Translations under genes and position numbers: made by a program | The notes under the pieces: model-generated | What the model saw: only the letters and a program-made list of their open reading frames with translations | Databases searched by the model: none | What the model was told of the DNA's origin: nothing | Shown: in pieces, positions 1 to 6,480 of the stretch | Position numbering within the stretch: position 1 is the first letter of the stretch | Layout: each line of letters begins with the position of its first letter | NCBI GenBank assembly: GCA_946405485.1 | Contig: CAMJHJ010000136.1 | Span: forward strand, 1 to 6,600 | Source: an uncultured Bacteroidales bacterium | GTDB taxonomy: Bacteria > Bacteroidota > Bacteroidia > Bacteroidales > UBA932 | DNA length: 6,600 bases | Direction of reading: 5' to 3'

Positions 1-1
1 C

Positions 2-478
2 GCGGACGCCGTCTGTGACGGCACCTACACGCCCGAGCTCGCGGCCAGCCTGAAGCAGGAGCTTGCCGGCGTGTTCAACCGCGGCTTCTGGGACGGCTAC
101 TACCAGGGCGCGCGCCTGGGCGAATGGAGCGCCGTCTACGGCAGCCAGGCCACCCGGCGCCGCGAGTACATCGGCAAGGTCACCAACTGGTTCAACCGCA
201 TCGACGTGGCCGAGATCCGGGTCGAGACCGGCACCCTGCACGTCGGCGACGAAATCGCCTTCATCGGCAAGACCACCGGCTGCGTGGAGATCCAGGTCGA
301 TGACATGCGCGTGGACCTCAAACCTGTCTCCGAAGCCCCCAAGGGCGTTTTCTGCTCCGTCGCCGTTCCCGTGGCGGACCAGCCCGTGGACCATATCAAC
401 GACCACCCCGCGAAAGAGGCGGACGAACGCATCCACCCCCGTCGCGGGGACAAGGTGTTCAAGTGGGTCGAGGACTAG
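2..478 (+). CDS. U32-family peptidase (collagenase-like protease / TrhP-YegQ type), C-terminal part
   Basis: The gene enters from the left edge; the frame is open from position 2 and ends at TAG 476-478, leaving about 158 residues. Visible blocks include FNRGFWDGYYQG, LGEWSAVYGSQAT, the GKVTNWFNR beta-barrel-like start, GDEIAFIGKTTG and a closing GDKVFKWVED. These match, from memory, the C-terminal region of U32 peptidases common in Bacteroidota, where this half follows the catalytic TIM-barrel-like domain. Members of the wider family act in tRNA hydroxylation (TrhP/YegQ), rRNA modification or proteolysis; which applies here cannot be decided because the catalytic part is outside the window. 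The gene is very GC-rich (about 67%) compared with its neighbours and looks like native chromosome. It converges with jetD, 45 nt away. An internal GTG at 71 is not the true start, since homologous-looking sequence continues upstream of it. Confidence 0.85.
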   Translation, partial: ADAVCDGTYTPELAASLKQELAGVFNRGFWDGYYQGARLGEWSAVYGSQATRRREYIGKVTNWFNRIDVAEIRVETGTLHVGDEIAFIGKTTGCVEIQVDDMRVDLKPVSEAPKGVFCSVAVPVADQPVDHINDHPAKEADERIHPRRGDKVFKWVED

Positions 479-523
479 GCGACCTTAACGAGGGATACTC
501 CTGTATGGAAAGCATGTTGCCTA
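479..523. other. Convergent intergenic junction between the U32 gene and jetD
   Basis: These 45 bases separate the stop codons of two converging genes. I see no strong GC-rich stem followed by a T-run on either strand. The best inverted repeat is the 4-bp ATAC/GTAT pair around a TCCT loop (ATACTCCTGTAT), which is too weak to call a terminator. No tRNA end or attachment-site-like repeat is visible. The base composition drops sharply here, so this is the likely left boundary of the inserted cassette. Confidence 0.6.
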
Positions 524-1399
524 CTAAGGAAGACAGTACCCCTCCTGCTCGTAGCCGCTCTGGATGCTATGGAGAAGGGTGACGAGTTCGTTCAGTTCTC
601 CCGATAGGGAGGAAACGGAAGCAAAACCTTCGTTCACTTGTTTGGTGTAGAGCGCAGGGTTCCCTCCTTTGCGGATTCGAACTTCCAAGTCGCTAGGGAG
701 TATGAAGGAGATTCTATCCCTCATCCTACGCTTGAACTCCGTCTCATAAATCCGGATACCCGCCAGGTCAAAGTCTCCGAAATACAGGATTCTGTTCTTG
801 AGGCTCTCCAGCCACAGTTTGGCCTCCTCGCAGATTGGGAAACGGCAGAGGATGACATACGGCCCCTCTTTTTCGCTCAGACCGACGTTGGCGATCCATC
901 TCAGATCGTACAGGCATTCCGCGTTCTCTACGATGACGACTGTCGCACTCTCGGGGAGAACCAGGCCCTTGCGGTCAATCACGTGTAACCCGGCCTTCGG
1001 CCCAATGACGTAGCCCCTGCCTTGGTAATGGACATCTGTCATCCGGTCAGCGAGGATTGTGAATCCCTTCATCGTCCGGTCGGCACCATCCTGCTTGGAG
1101 TTACCGAACAATGCTACCTTCTCCGCCCTGGATTCCACTTCACCGGCGACGAGCCGTGCCGCCGCATCTAGGTCCTTGAGGGTGGGGTCATATTGGGAGC
1201 ATAGCTCCTGGAATTGGGAAGAGTCCGTTACACTGTAACTGCCTCTGCTCTTCCCGATGCGAGAGAAGATGACTCCGCGACGCTTCATAAGGAAGTCGAT
1301 GATGGCTTTCTGTTGGGCTGAGGCGAGCTCTCCGGTTCTTACGGACTCTCCGTCCCGGAGACGCTGCAGAAGCAAGATGGTCTTTATAGTGACGCTCAT
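524..1399 (-). CDS. jetD: JetD-like Toprim nuclease subunit of a Wadjet/MksBEFG system
   Basis: A 291-aa protein predicted to be the nuclease of the SMC defence complex. In known Wadjet systems JetD resembles the topoisomerase VI A/Spo11 fold and cleaves circular DNA after JetABC has extruded it. The N-terminal ~60 residues look like a winged helix (IIDFLMKRRGVIFSRIGKSR followed by a wing-like strand). The C-terminal half carries Toprim signatures: VVIVEN with E158, and YFGDFDLAG with D209 and D211, giving the E...DxD metal-binding pattern. The protein is shorter than the type I JetD proteins I recall, which are nearer 400 aa. The ATG at 1399 is chosen because it overlaps the jetC stop as ATGA; an in-frame ATG at 1477 would add a 26-residue arginine-rich leader lying deep inside jetC and is unlikely. 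No Shine-Dalgarno precedes 1399, so translation probably depends on ribosomes finishing jetC. The role is inferred from the Toprim motif and its place as last gene after the SMC gene. Confidence 0.87.
   Translation of the reverse strand: MSVTIKTILLLQRLRDGESVRTGELASAQQKAIIDFLMKRRGVIFSRIGKSRGSYSVTDSSQFQELCSQYDPTLKDLDAAARLVAGEVESRAEKVALFGNSKQDGADRTMKGFTILADRMTDVHYQGRGYVIGPKAGLHVIDRKGLVLPESATVVIVENAECLYDLRWIANVGLSEKEGPYVILCRFPICEEAKLWLESLKNRILYFGDFDLAGIRIYETEFKRRMRDRISFILPSDLEVRIRKGGNPALYTKQVNEGFASVSSLSGELNELVTLLHSIQSGYEQEGYCLP
1396..1399 (-). promoter_or_regulatory. ATGA stop/start overlap coupling jetC to jetD
   Basis: On the minus strand the jetC stop TGA (1398-1396) overlaps the jetD start ATG (1399-1397) in the tetranucleotide ATGA. 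The upstream bases (CCTCGTTTGTC) hold no purine-rich ribosome-binding site. This arrangement usually means termination-reinitiation and fixes the jetD start. Confidence 0.8.
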
Positions 1400-4300
1400 G
1401 ACAAACGAGGATCTTCGAGGGCTGCGTCCATGGATACGTACTTGTTCAAGTTCCCGTCTTCGTCTCGCTCGTCCCATACGTTGTACGAGTAATCCAGGGC
1501 GGACTGGGTGTGGTGCTGGCCGCTTCCGAAGATGAACAGACCGGCCGCCTCGGCGAACTGTTTCAGGGCGTTGAGATTCCGAGCCTCGATGGTGTTCATC
1601 TCGTCGATGGCACAGATGAGCCTAGCATTCCCGGCTTGCCCTCTACCAAGGATGATGTGAAGGAGAGTCATGTTGAGCATGGCTTTAAGCACGTTGGCTG
1701 TACCTTTGGAACCGATGGCATTGAAGGAAAGGATGTCGGTATGCGGCGTCCCCTTCTCCGTGACGTCCATCCTGATGTCGAACATGGACGAGATGGAGAT
1801 TGTGTTCTCGTTGGTCTTGTCCAGTTCGTCGGAGATTTTCTCCAGAAGGGATGTGGCCTCCTTGTTGGCGGGCTCGTCCTCCGAGCCGAAGAGATTGTCA
1901 AACCCGAGGATGGCGTAGTTGTCCTTGTAGAACTGGGCAGTCTTCTTGAGCAGGTGCACGAGGTCCGTCGAGTCCTTCTCGTTAACTTCCATCCGGAATG
2001 AATCGATGCAGTCGGTGGTGTTGTGCTTTTTCATGAAGTCGGTGGCCTGCCGGCAGAGTTTCTGAATCTGCATCAACATGCTCTCGACAGGTCCCATCAC
2101 CGTACTTATGTCACGGATCTCGTTGAGCCAGATGTCCGTATTGACCCGGATGAACTTGTCGAGTCCCATGCCCTCTTCGGAGTTCTCCAGCCTTATCCTG
2201 AGCTTGTCGGCGACGCTGAGGTAGTCGTCAAGGGTGCTGAGCGTCTTGTCCAGACCGATGCCCAGTTGGAAGGTGTCGACCCTGGACAGCATGTTGGGGC
2301 CGTAAAGCTTTGGAACGCTTATGCGAATGGACTCTTCCAACTGTCGGATCTTCTCGTTGACCAGGTTGTAATCCGTAAGGATGTCTTCGAGTGGGCTGTC
2401 GGTAGCGATTGGTTCTGCTCCTTCATAGGCGGCCCGGACGGCGCTTCTGTTCTCCAGGAAACGGAGAGCTTTTTCAAGCGCATCAGTCGTTCCTTTCAGC
2501 TTCGCCTTCTTCTCCTGAATCTTGGCGTCGAGGCGTCCGTCCTCTTCCTGGAAAGACTGCCTGGCTTTCCTCTTTTCATCCCTGAGGCGGGCAAGGTTGA
2601 GGGAGAGTGAATCGTGACGTTTCCTCAGTTCCGGCTCCTCCTCAATTCTTTTCTTGTCTTCCACGGCGGTGGGATACGCATCCGCTTGCTTGATCATTAA
2701 AGTGAGGTCGGAAATCTTTTCCCCCAGTTTCTCAATCGCCTCCAGGAGGGCTGGATCGTTCCCATGAATCTTGGCCTCAAACTCCTTTCGAATCTCCAGA
2801 TCGGATTGGATGCGCTCGTCTTCATTGTTCTTAAGATCCACCTTCAGCGCTTCGTTCGCCTCCGATATCTGTCGGGCAAGATCCACCCTCATGTTGTCAT
2901 ATACCCTTCGGATATCTTCCAGAATGCCGGCCTTTTTCCTGTCAAGCGCCGCCTTGCGGTCAATCTTCTTCTCCATATCCTCGCGCGCCTTCTCCATCTG
3001 CTCGCGAAGCGCGTTCATATCGGTGTGGTCCATCCCGTTTCGGGATGAAAGGATGTCATCGAGGATGGAGGACAGTTTCTCGGAACAAGACAGGCTGGCG
3101 GCGGCTTCCCGTACTTCGGCGATCGTCTCGCAGTTGGCGAGAAGGATGGATAGCCGCACAAGGTCGTCCAGCAGGCGTAACTCCGTCTGCTGCCAATCCT
3201 CGCCCAGGATAACCTTGTATTCTCCCTCAATCCTGTCCTTATGGGTCTGCTCCTTGTCGTGACAGTCGGTAATGTCCTGACGAAGCTGGGCCACCTTGTC
3301 GTCATGGGATTGTCGGAGGGCGAGCGCCTTCTTCTCATAGAGGGCCGCGTTCTTCTCCTGGGCCTCCTCCATCTGTCGTCGCAACTGCTTGGAGTCCGCA
3401 GTCAAGTGATCATACCGTTCCTTCGCGGCATCCAATTCAGTCTTGTTGAACGCCTTGTCATGGACCCAATGCGCCAGGTCGTCAAGACTGTTATCGGCTT
3501 CGCGGTATTTCTTCTTAAGCGCAGTGACGGCCTCCAATTCGTGTCGGCAGACAGCATCTTCGCCGGAAGCCGCCTGGATGTCGGCATCCATCACGGTTTC
3601 CTGCTCCTCCCAGTCCTTGCCGAGCTTCTCCCTTTCCGTAGCCAGTGCGTCTTTCGCGTCTGACAGGACCTGGATTTCACGGCTGTCCCGAGGAATGGCA
3701 TAGGCGAGGAGTCCGGGAATCCTGTTCCTCCGGACCCTGCTTTCCTCAAGGTCGTCCACGTGATGGAAGATTTCATCCGCGAGTTCATCGATGACGGACT
3801 TTCCATCCTTATTCTTCTGGGTCATTTTCTTGATGTCGTTGTACCGCTGCATGAACCCCTCGAGGTTCCTGCGGTGCGACCCCAGTTCGATGCTCTCGGA
3901 CTCCACTTGATTGGAACTCATCACGGCCGCTACCAGGGATTCCTTCAGGGTCTCCTGGGTGAAGGGACGGCTCTTGAAGATGGCCGAAAGGAGAGGGCGG
4001 ATGGCATCCTTGTCCTTAGGCGACCGCACGAGAGAGTACTGTTCGTTGAAGGATTTCCCCTTACCGAGGATGATGTCGTTGAACTCGGACATGGTGTTCA
4101 CGGGCCGGTAGGAGATGCCCGCCTCGTTGAGCTTGGCGCGGACGGCCTGCCAGTCTTTCACCTGCTCGTCTCCATCGTATAGCCATTCCATGTCGAACGG
4201 AGCGTTGATGAAATGGAAGCTCAGGGCCTGACCGATCCGGTGGATGAAGACGGAGTAGGGGACGTCGTGGTTATTCACCATCTCGTAGATGACGAACGAA

Positions 4301-4521
4301 TTGGACGGCTCGGGGAAGTAGTACAGACTGAAACGCGTCTTTTCGAACTTATCGATATCCAGCAGGTGGTCCTCCACCACGAACGGGAATAGGATGGCGT
4401 TCATCAGGGTGGTCTTGCCGACTCCCTGGCCGCCAGCCATGTCGCAGTGGCCGTCCAGGCGGACGTCCGCAAAAGGATAACCGGCACTGTTTACGAGCAG
4501 AAGTCTTCTAAGGTATCCCAT
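1396..4521 (-). CDS. jetC: JetC-like SMC-type ATPase (MksB/EptC-like motor) of a Wadjet system
   Basis: A 1041-aa ABC/SMC-family ATPase, the predicted DNA loop-extruding motor. Walker A is near the N-terminus (GGQGVGKTT, residues 30-38, with K36), and the N-terminal head half runs to about residue 270. A long charged Glu/Lys/Arg/Gln-rich region from about 275 to 700 is typical of antiparallel coiled coil; a break rich in Leu and Ser at about 450-500 (LVRLSILLANCETIAEVREA, then a Ser-rich stretch) is a possible hinge. No CxxC zinc hook of the Rad50/SbcC kind is present. The C-terminal head half holds a signature-like GSKGT (937-941) followed by a hydrophobic helix, Walker B LICAIDE (968-974) with D973 and catalytic E974, then GLFIFGSGQ with a switch-like HH pair. 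The length suits JetC/MksB. The start ATG at 4521 has a strong ribosome-binding site inside the end of jetB. Coupling to a kleisin-like, a KITE-like and a Toprim gene favours Wadjet over SbcC or RecN. Confidence 0.9.
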   Translation of the reverse strand: MGYLRRLLLVNSAGYPFADVRLDGHCDMAGGQGVGKTTLMNAILFPFVVEDHLLDIDKFEKTRFSLYYFPEPSNSFVIYEMVNNHDVPYSVFIHRIGQALSFHFINAPFDMEWLYDGDEQVKDWQAVRAKLNEAGISYRPVNTMSEFNDIILGKGKSFNEQYSLVRSPKDKDAIRPLLSAIFKSRPFTQETLKESLVAAVMSSNQVESESIELGSHRRNLEGFMQRYNDIKKMTQKNKDGKSVIDELADEIFHHVDDLEESRVRRNRIPGLLAYAIPRDSREIQVLSDAKDALATEREKLGKDWEEQETVMDADIQAASGEDAVCRHELEAVTALKKKYREADNSLDDLAHWVHDKAFNKTELDAAKERYDHLTADSKQLRRQMEEAQEKNAALYEKKALALRQSHDDKVAQLRQDITDCHDKEQTHKDRIEGEYKVILGEDWQQTELRLLDDLVRLSILLANCETIAEVREAAASLSCSEKLSSILDDILSSRNGMDHTDMNALREQMEKAREDMEKKIDRKAALDRKKAGILEDIRRVYDNMRVDLARQISEANEALKVDLKNNEDERIQSDLEIRKEFEAKIHGNDPALLEAIEKLGEKISDLTLMIKQADAYPTAVEDKKRIEEEPELRKRHDSLSLNLARLRDEKRKARQSFQEEDGRLDAKIQEKKAKLKGTTDALEKALRFLENRSAVRAAYEGAEPIATDSPLEDILTDYNLVNEKIRQLEESIRISVPKLYGPNMLSRVDTFQLGIGLDKTLSTLDDYLSVADKLRIRLENSEEGMGLDKFIRVNTDIWLNEIRDISTVMGPVESMLMQIQKLCRQATDFMKKHNTTDCIDSFRMEVNEKDSTDLVHLLKKTAQFYKDNYAILGFDNLFGSEDEPANKEATSLLEKISDELDKTNENTISISSMFDIRMDVTEKGTPHTDILSFNAIGSKGTANVLKAMLNMTLLHIILGRGQAGNARLICAIDEMNTIEARNLNALKQFAEAAGLFIFGSGQHHTQSALDYSYNVWDERDEDGNLNKYVSMDAALEDPRLS

Positions 4522-4524
4522 GGT

Positions 4525-5160
4525 CTATTCCTCCATTGCGATTGATTGTTCCGCCGCCGGCGTTTCGGCCTCGGGCACCATTTCCTTCTCCAGGTTGAAC
4601 TTGGCGTGCTCCCCGTACAGGCGTATGCGCAGCACGTATTCCTTCAGATAACGGAAAGCCGATGTGACATAACAGGTCGTCTCGTCTACGGACAGGTCGA
4701 TGAACCCCTCCTTGGCCACATTCTCCAGGAAGCGGGTGATTCTGCTCGAAAGTTGGCCGTTGTCGGATTCGGGAAGGACGGAGCGCATCTCGTCGTCCTG
4801 GTCGCAGAACATCTGGAGCTCATAGCTCTTGAACTGGGTCCCCGGCGCGAGCTCCGGGCGGAATTTCATCAGGACGGCGATCATCTCGATGTACTTCCCC
4901 ACGTCGGTACGCAGCTTACTCTGGATGTTGCCCGCAGGCCTGGCTTCGCACAGATGAATGTAGCCGTAGCCCTTCTCAAGGTAGAACCCCAGCTGGAGGA
5001 AGTACTTGAAGTAGGCTTCGAAATGGTCGTCGATGACCCTGTAGTACCGACGGTTGCTGTCGGAAAGGCAGTCCTCGCTGATGAAGGCCCCCGTCCGTAG
5101 AATCTTGAAGATTTCCCTCATATAGGGCATATCGGGGACTGTGATCTCGCTTTTTTCCAT
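4525..5160 (-). CDS. jetB: JetB-like KITE (MksE-like) subunit of a Wadjet system
   Basis: A 211-aa protein in the second operon position, where Wadjet/MksBEFG loci encode the small KITE (tandem winged-helix) subunit that binds the kleisin and DNA. The N-terminal half shows a pattern I associate with MksE/JetB: an IFKILRTGAFIS helix, a helical segment with EAYFKYFLQLGFYLEK (residues 48-63) and an aromatic strand GYGYIHL (64-70). The C-terminal half (about 135-195) looks like a second winged helix (ITRFLENVAKEGFIDLS, then strands and a long helix). It ends in an acidic, Pro/Ala-rich, probably disordered tail (EMVPEAETPAAEQ). The ATG at 5160 shares its A with the jetA stop codon, as TAATG, so translation is probably coupled; no clear Shine-Dalgarno is seen. 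I assign the family mainly from size, fold pattern and position, since sequence similarity within this family is low. Confidence 0.78.
   Translation of the reverse strand: MEKSEITVPDMPYMREIFKILRTGAFISEDCLSDSNRRYYRVIDDHFEAYFKYFLQLGFYLEKGYGYIHLCEARPAGNIQSKLRTDVGKYIEMIAVLMKFRPELAPGTQFKSYELQMFCDQDDEMRSVLPESDNGQLSSRITRFLENVAKEGFIDLSVDETTCYVTSAFRYLKEYVLRIRLYGEHAKFNLEKEMVPEAETPAAEQSIAMEE
4529..4534 (-). promoter_or_regulatory. Shine-Dalgarno of jetC
   Basis: The minus strand reads GGAGGA, a 7-nt spacer, then the jetC ATG at 4521. The motif overlaps the final Met-Glu-Glu-stop codons of jetB. It is the only strong ribosome-binding site in the operon and may give the motor subunit its own translation rate. 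Strong Shine-Dalgarno sites are uncommon in Bacteroidota, so part of this may be coincidence with the Glu codons. Confidence 0.7.
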
Positions 5161-5162
5161 TA
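5160..5162 (-). promoter_or_regulatory. TAATG stop/start overlap coupling jetA to jetB
   Basis: The jetA stop TAA (5162-5160) and the jetB start ATG (5160-5158) share one base. This is a standard reinitiation arrangement and supports fixed stoichiometry between the kleisin-like and KITE-like subunits. Confidence 0.75.
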
Positions 5163-6425
5163 TCTGTCACGAAGTTTAATGTTCTTGCATTTGTACGCAG
5201 CATCTTCGGCGTGGTAGACGGAGAACTGGCCATCAGTCTCTAGACGGGGCCTGAACTGGTTCACCGTTTCGAGAAAGATGCCGATTCTCTCGCGGAAGGA
5301 GTGCTCCTTGATGAAATCGGGATAGGCAAGGACGAACTGGGCGAGCAAGGGGTTGCCCGGGGCCTTCTCGTAGGCCTGAAAGACTCGCTTCACATCGTTC
5401 ATCAAACTGTAAACCGCCGTTGCAGGTGCCCGGCGGTGGATCTCGGAGCGGCGGGCCCCCTGTTTGGGCTGGCGGACCTCTCCGCCTTCGATTCCCAGTT
5501 CGCGGACGATCGCCTCGATGTTCTTGTTGTCGTCTCCGGCGAGATCCTGGTCCATGGACAACTCTAGGTCGCGGATACGCCCGACCTTCTCCCTGTCGTT
5601 GGAGAGGATCTCCGTCACGTTGCTGTAGAGCTCCAGTTGGTTGTTGCTCCAGAGTCGGAAGATCTGCTCGATCTTGCGGGCTGGGCGGTCGATTTGCTCG
5701 ATGCGGTCCAAGTACTCCCTCAGCTGAAGGGAGATTCTGGATTTCTTGGCGGCGTAGATGCGCCCGAACTCCGTACGGAAACGGACGCTGAGGGCGTGCA
5801 ACTGCTCGTCGCCTTCTCCGAAAGTGGTCTCGATGTAGGGAACGATGCCGTCGTACCGCCCCTTGTTCGGCTCTCCGCGGACGGCAGCCTCCAGCTCCTC
5901 CAGCTTCTCTAGATTCTCTTTCAGGATGGCGGTCTTGATATTGATGTTGGGCTCGCCGACATAAGTGTCCCGGATGGAGAACTCGATGGCGGAAAGGGTC
6001 TTCCGGATATTGTTGAGGATCTTTCGGAGGTTCCTTCGGATGATGTTGAGGTAGCGGGCGGTATCGCTGCCCTCCTCCTTCGCCCGGAGATAATGAAGGA
6101 CGTTCCGTTCCAGTGTCTCTCGGTTGCCAATGATGGTCTTCACATTGGCTTCCCCGCTTGTCCCAGAGAGAGCTTCCAGGAAGTCAGCCACCGTGTCGGA
6201 GAGGTCCCACCTTCCATTGTCGACCTCGATGAGACCGGCGTTAGACAGTTTTTCAAGGGACTGCGGAGATGCCTGCCCGCGATACTTTTCCCCAAGTTCG
6301 GACCGGGGGTTCTCAACACCACCCCGGGACATGCCGTTGTACAGCACGAAGACAAGCTCTGTGGACGAAGTGAGCATGCTCCACTTCGCCTGGACTGTTT
6401 GTTGCGATCCTTCGATTCTCTTCAT
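5160..6425 (-). CDS. jetA: JetA-like kleisin (MksF-like) subunit of a Wadjet system
   Basis: A predicted 421-aa, largely helical and highly charged protein encoded first in the operon, where Wadjet systems place the kleisin that bridges the SMC heads and binds the KITE dimer. Residues ~20-85 look like a winged helix (a helix with VFVLYNGMS, then SLEKLSNAGLIEVDNGRWDL as helix, turn and strand). Residues ~90-310 are mostly long helices. A flexible linker rich in Gly, Arg and Lys follows (about 312-332, including GGEVRQPKQGARR), then a C-terminal helical/winged-helix segment ending in a short strand. I do not recognise the DUF3375 pattern of type I JetA, so the assignment rests on gene order and architecture. 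The start is uncertain: ATG 6425 is preferred because the extra residues from ATG 6506 (with a basic CCKRKKRQQ stretch) look non-conserved and would overlap the upstream gene by 26 nt. Neither choice has a convincing Shine-Dalgarno. Confidence 0.75.
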   Translation of the reverse strand: MKRIEGSQQTVQAKWSMLTSSTELVFVLYNGMSRGGVENPRSELGEKYRGQASPQSLEKLSNAGLIEVDNGRWDLSDTVADFLEALSGTSGEANVKTIIGNRETLERNVLHYLRAKEEGSDTARYLNIIRRNLRKILNNIRKTLSAIEFSIRDTYVGEPNINIKTAILKENLEKLEELEAAVRGEPNKGRYDGIVPYIETTFGEGDEQLHALSVRFRTEFGRIYAAKKSRISLQLREYLDRIEQIDRPARKIEQIFRLWSNNQLELYSNVTEILSNDREKVGRIRDLELSMDQDLAGDDNKNIEAIVRELGIEGGEVRQPKQGARRSEIHRRAPATAVYSLMNDVKRVFQAYEKAPGNPLLAQFVLAYPDFIKEHSFRERIGIFLETVNQFRPRLETDGQFSVYHAEDAAYKCKNIKLRDR

Positions 6426-6480
6426 TGAGATAGACTGTTGAGGGAGTGAACTATGCGGAACCTGTTGTCGCTTTTTTCGT
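6426..6480 (-). other. Short gap upstream of jetA, possible leader
   Basis: These 55 bases lie between the stop of the HTH gene and the preferred jetA start. On the minus strand they begin with an A-rich run (ACGAAAAAAGCGACAAC) and have no clear terminator hairpin. A Bacteroidota-type promoter (TTTG near -33 and TAnnTTTG near -7) is not convincingly present; the closest -7 candidate, TAGTTCAC, has two mismatches and no properly spaced partner. The jet genes may therefore be read through from the HTH gene. Confidence 0.4.

Noticed and set aside
63..488. Open frame of 141 codons on the plus strand overlapping the U32 gene, and a minus-strand frame at 136-462
   Set aside because: Both are Ala/Ser/Thr/Pro/Arg-rich or low-complexity translations typical of shadow frames in GC-rich DNA; the overlapping frame has clear U32 peptidase sequence.
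479..523. Bidirectional rho-independent terminator between the converging genes
   Set aside because: Only a 4-bp stem (ATAC/GTAT) is present, without GC-rich pairing or a T-run.
1400..1477. Upstream ATG at 1477 as the jetD start, adding 26 residues
   Set aside because: The extension is arginine-rich, lies entirely inside the jetC coding sequence and duplicates its 3' end in another frame; the ATGA overlap at 1396-1399 is a far better start.
2023..2610. 195-codon plus-strand open frame antisense to jetC, and several similar ones (1510-2001, 3760-4182, 4546-5100)
   Set aside because: They sit opposite strongly supported coding sequence, in register with its codons, show no recognisable motifs and look like antisense by-products.
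1396..4521. Large ATPase as SbcC/Rad50 or a RecN-like repair protein
   Set aside because: No zinc-hook CxxC, no neighbouring SbcD/Mre11 nuclease, and the neighbours are kleisin-like, KITE-like and Toprim proteins.
6426..6480. Bacteroidota-type sigma promoter for jetA (TAGTTCAC as a -7 element)
   Set aside because: Two mismatches in the -7 core and no TTTG at a suitable upstream distance.
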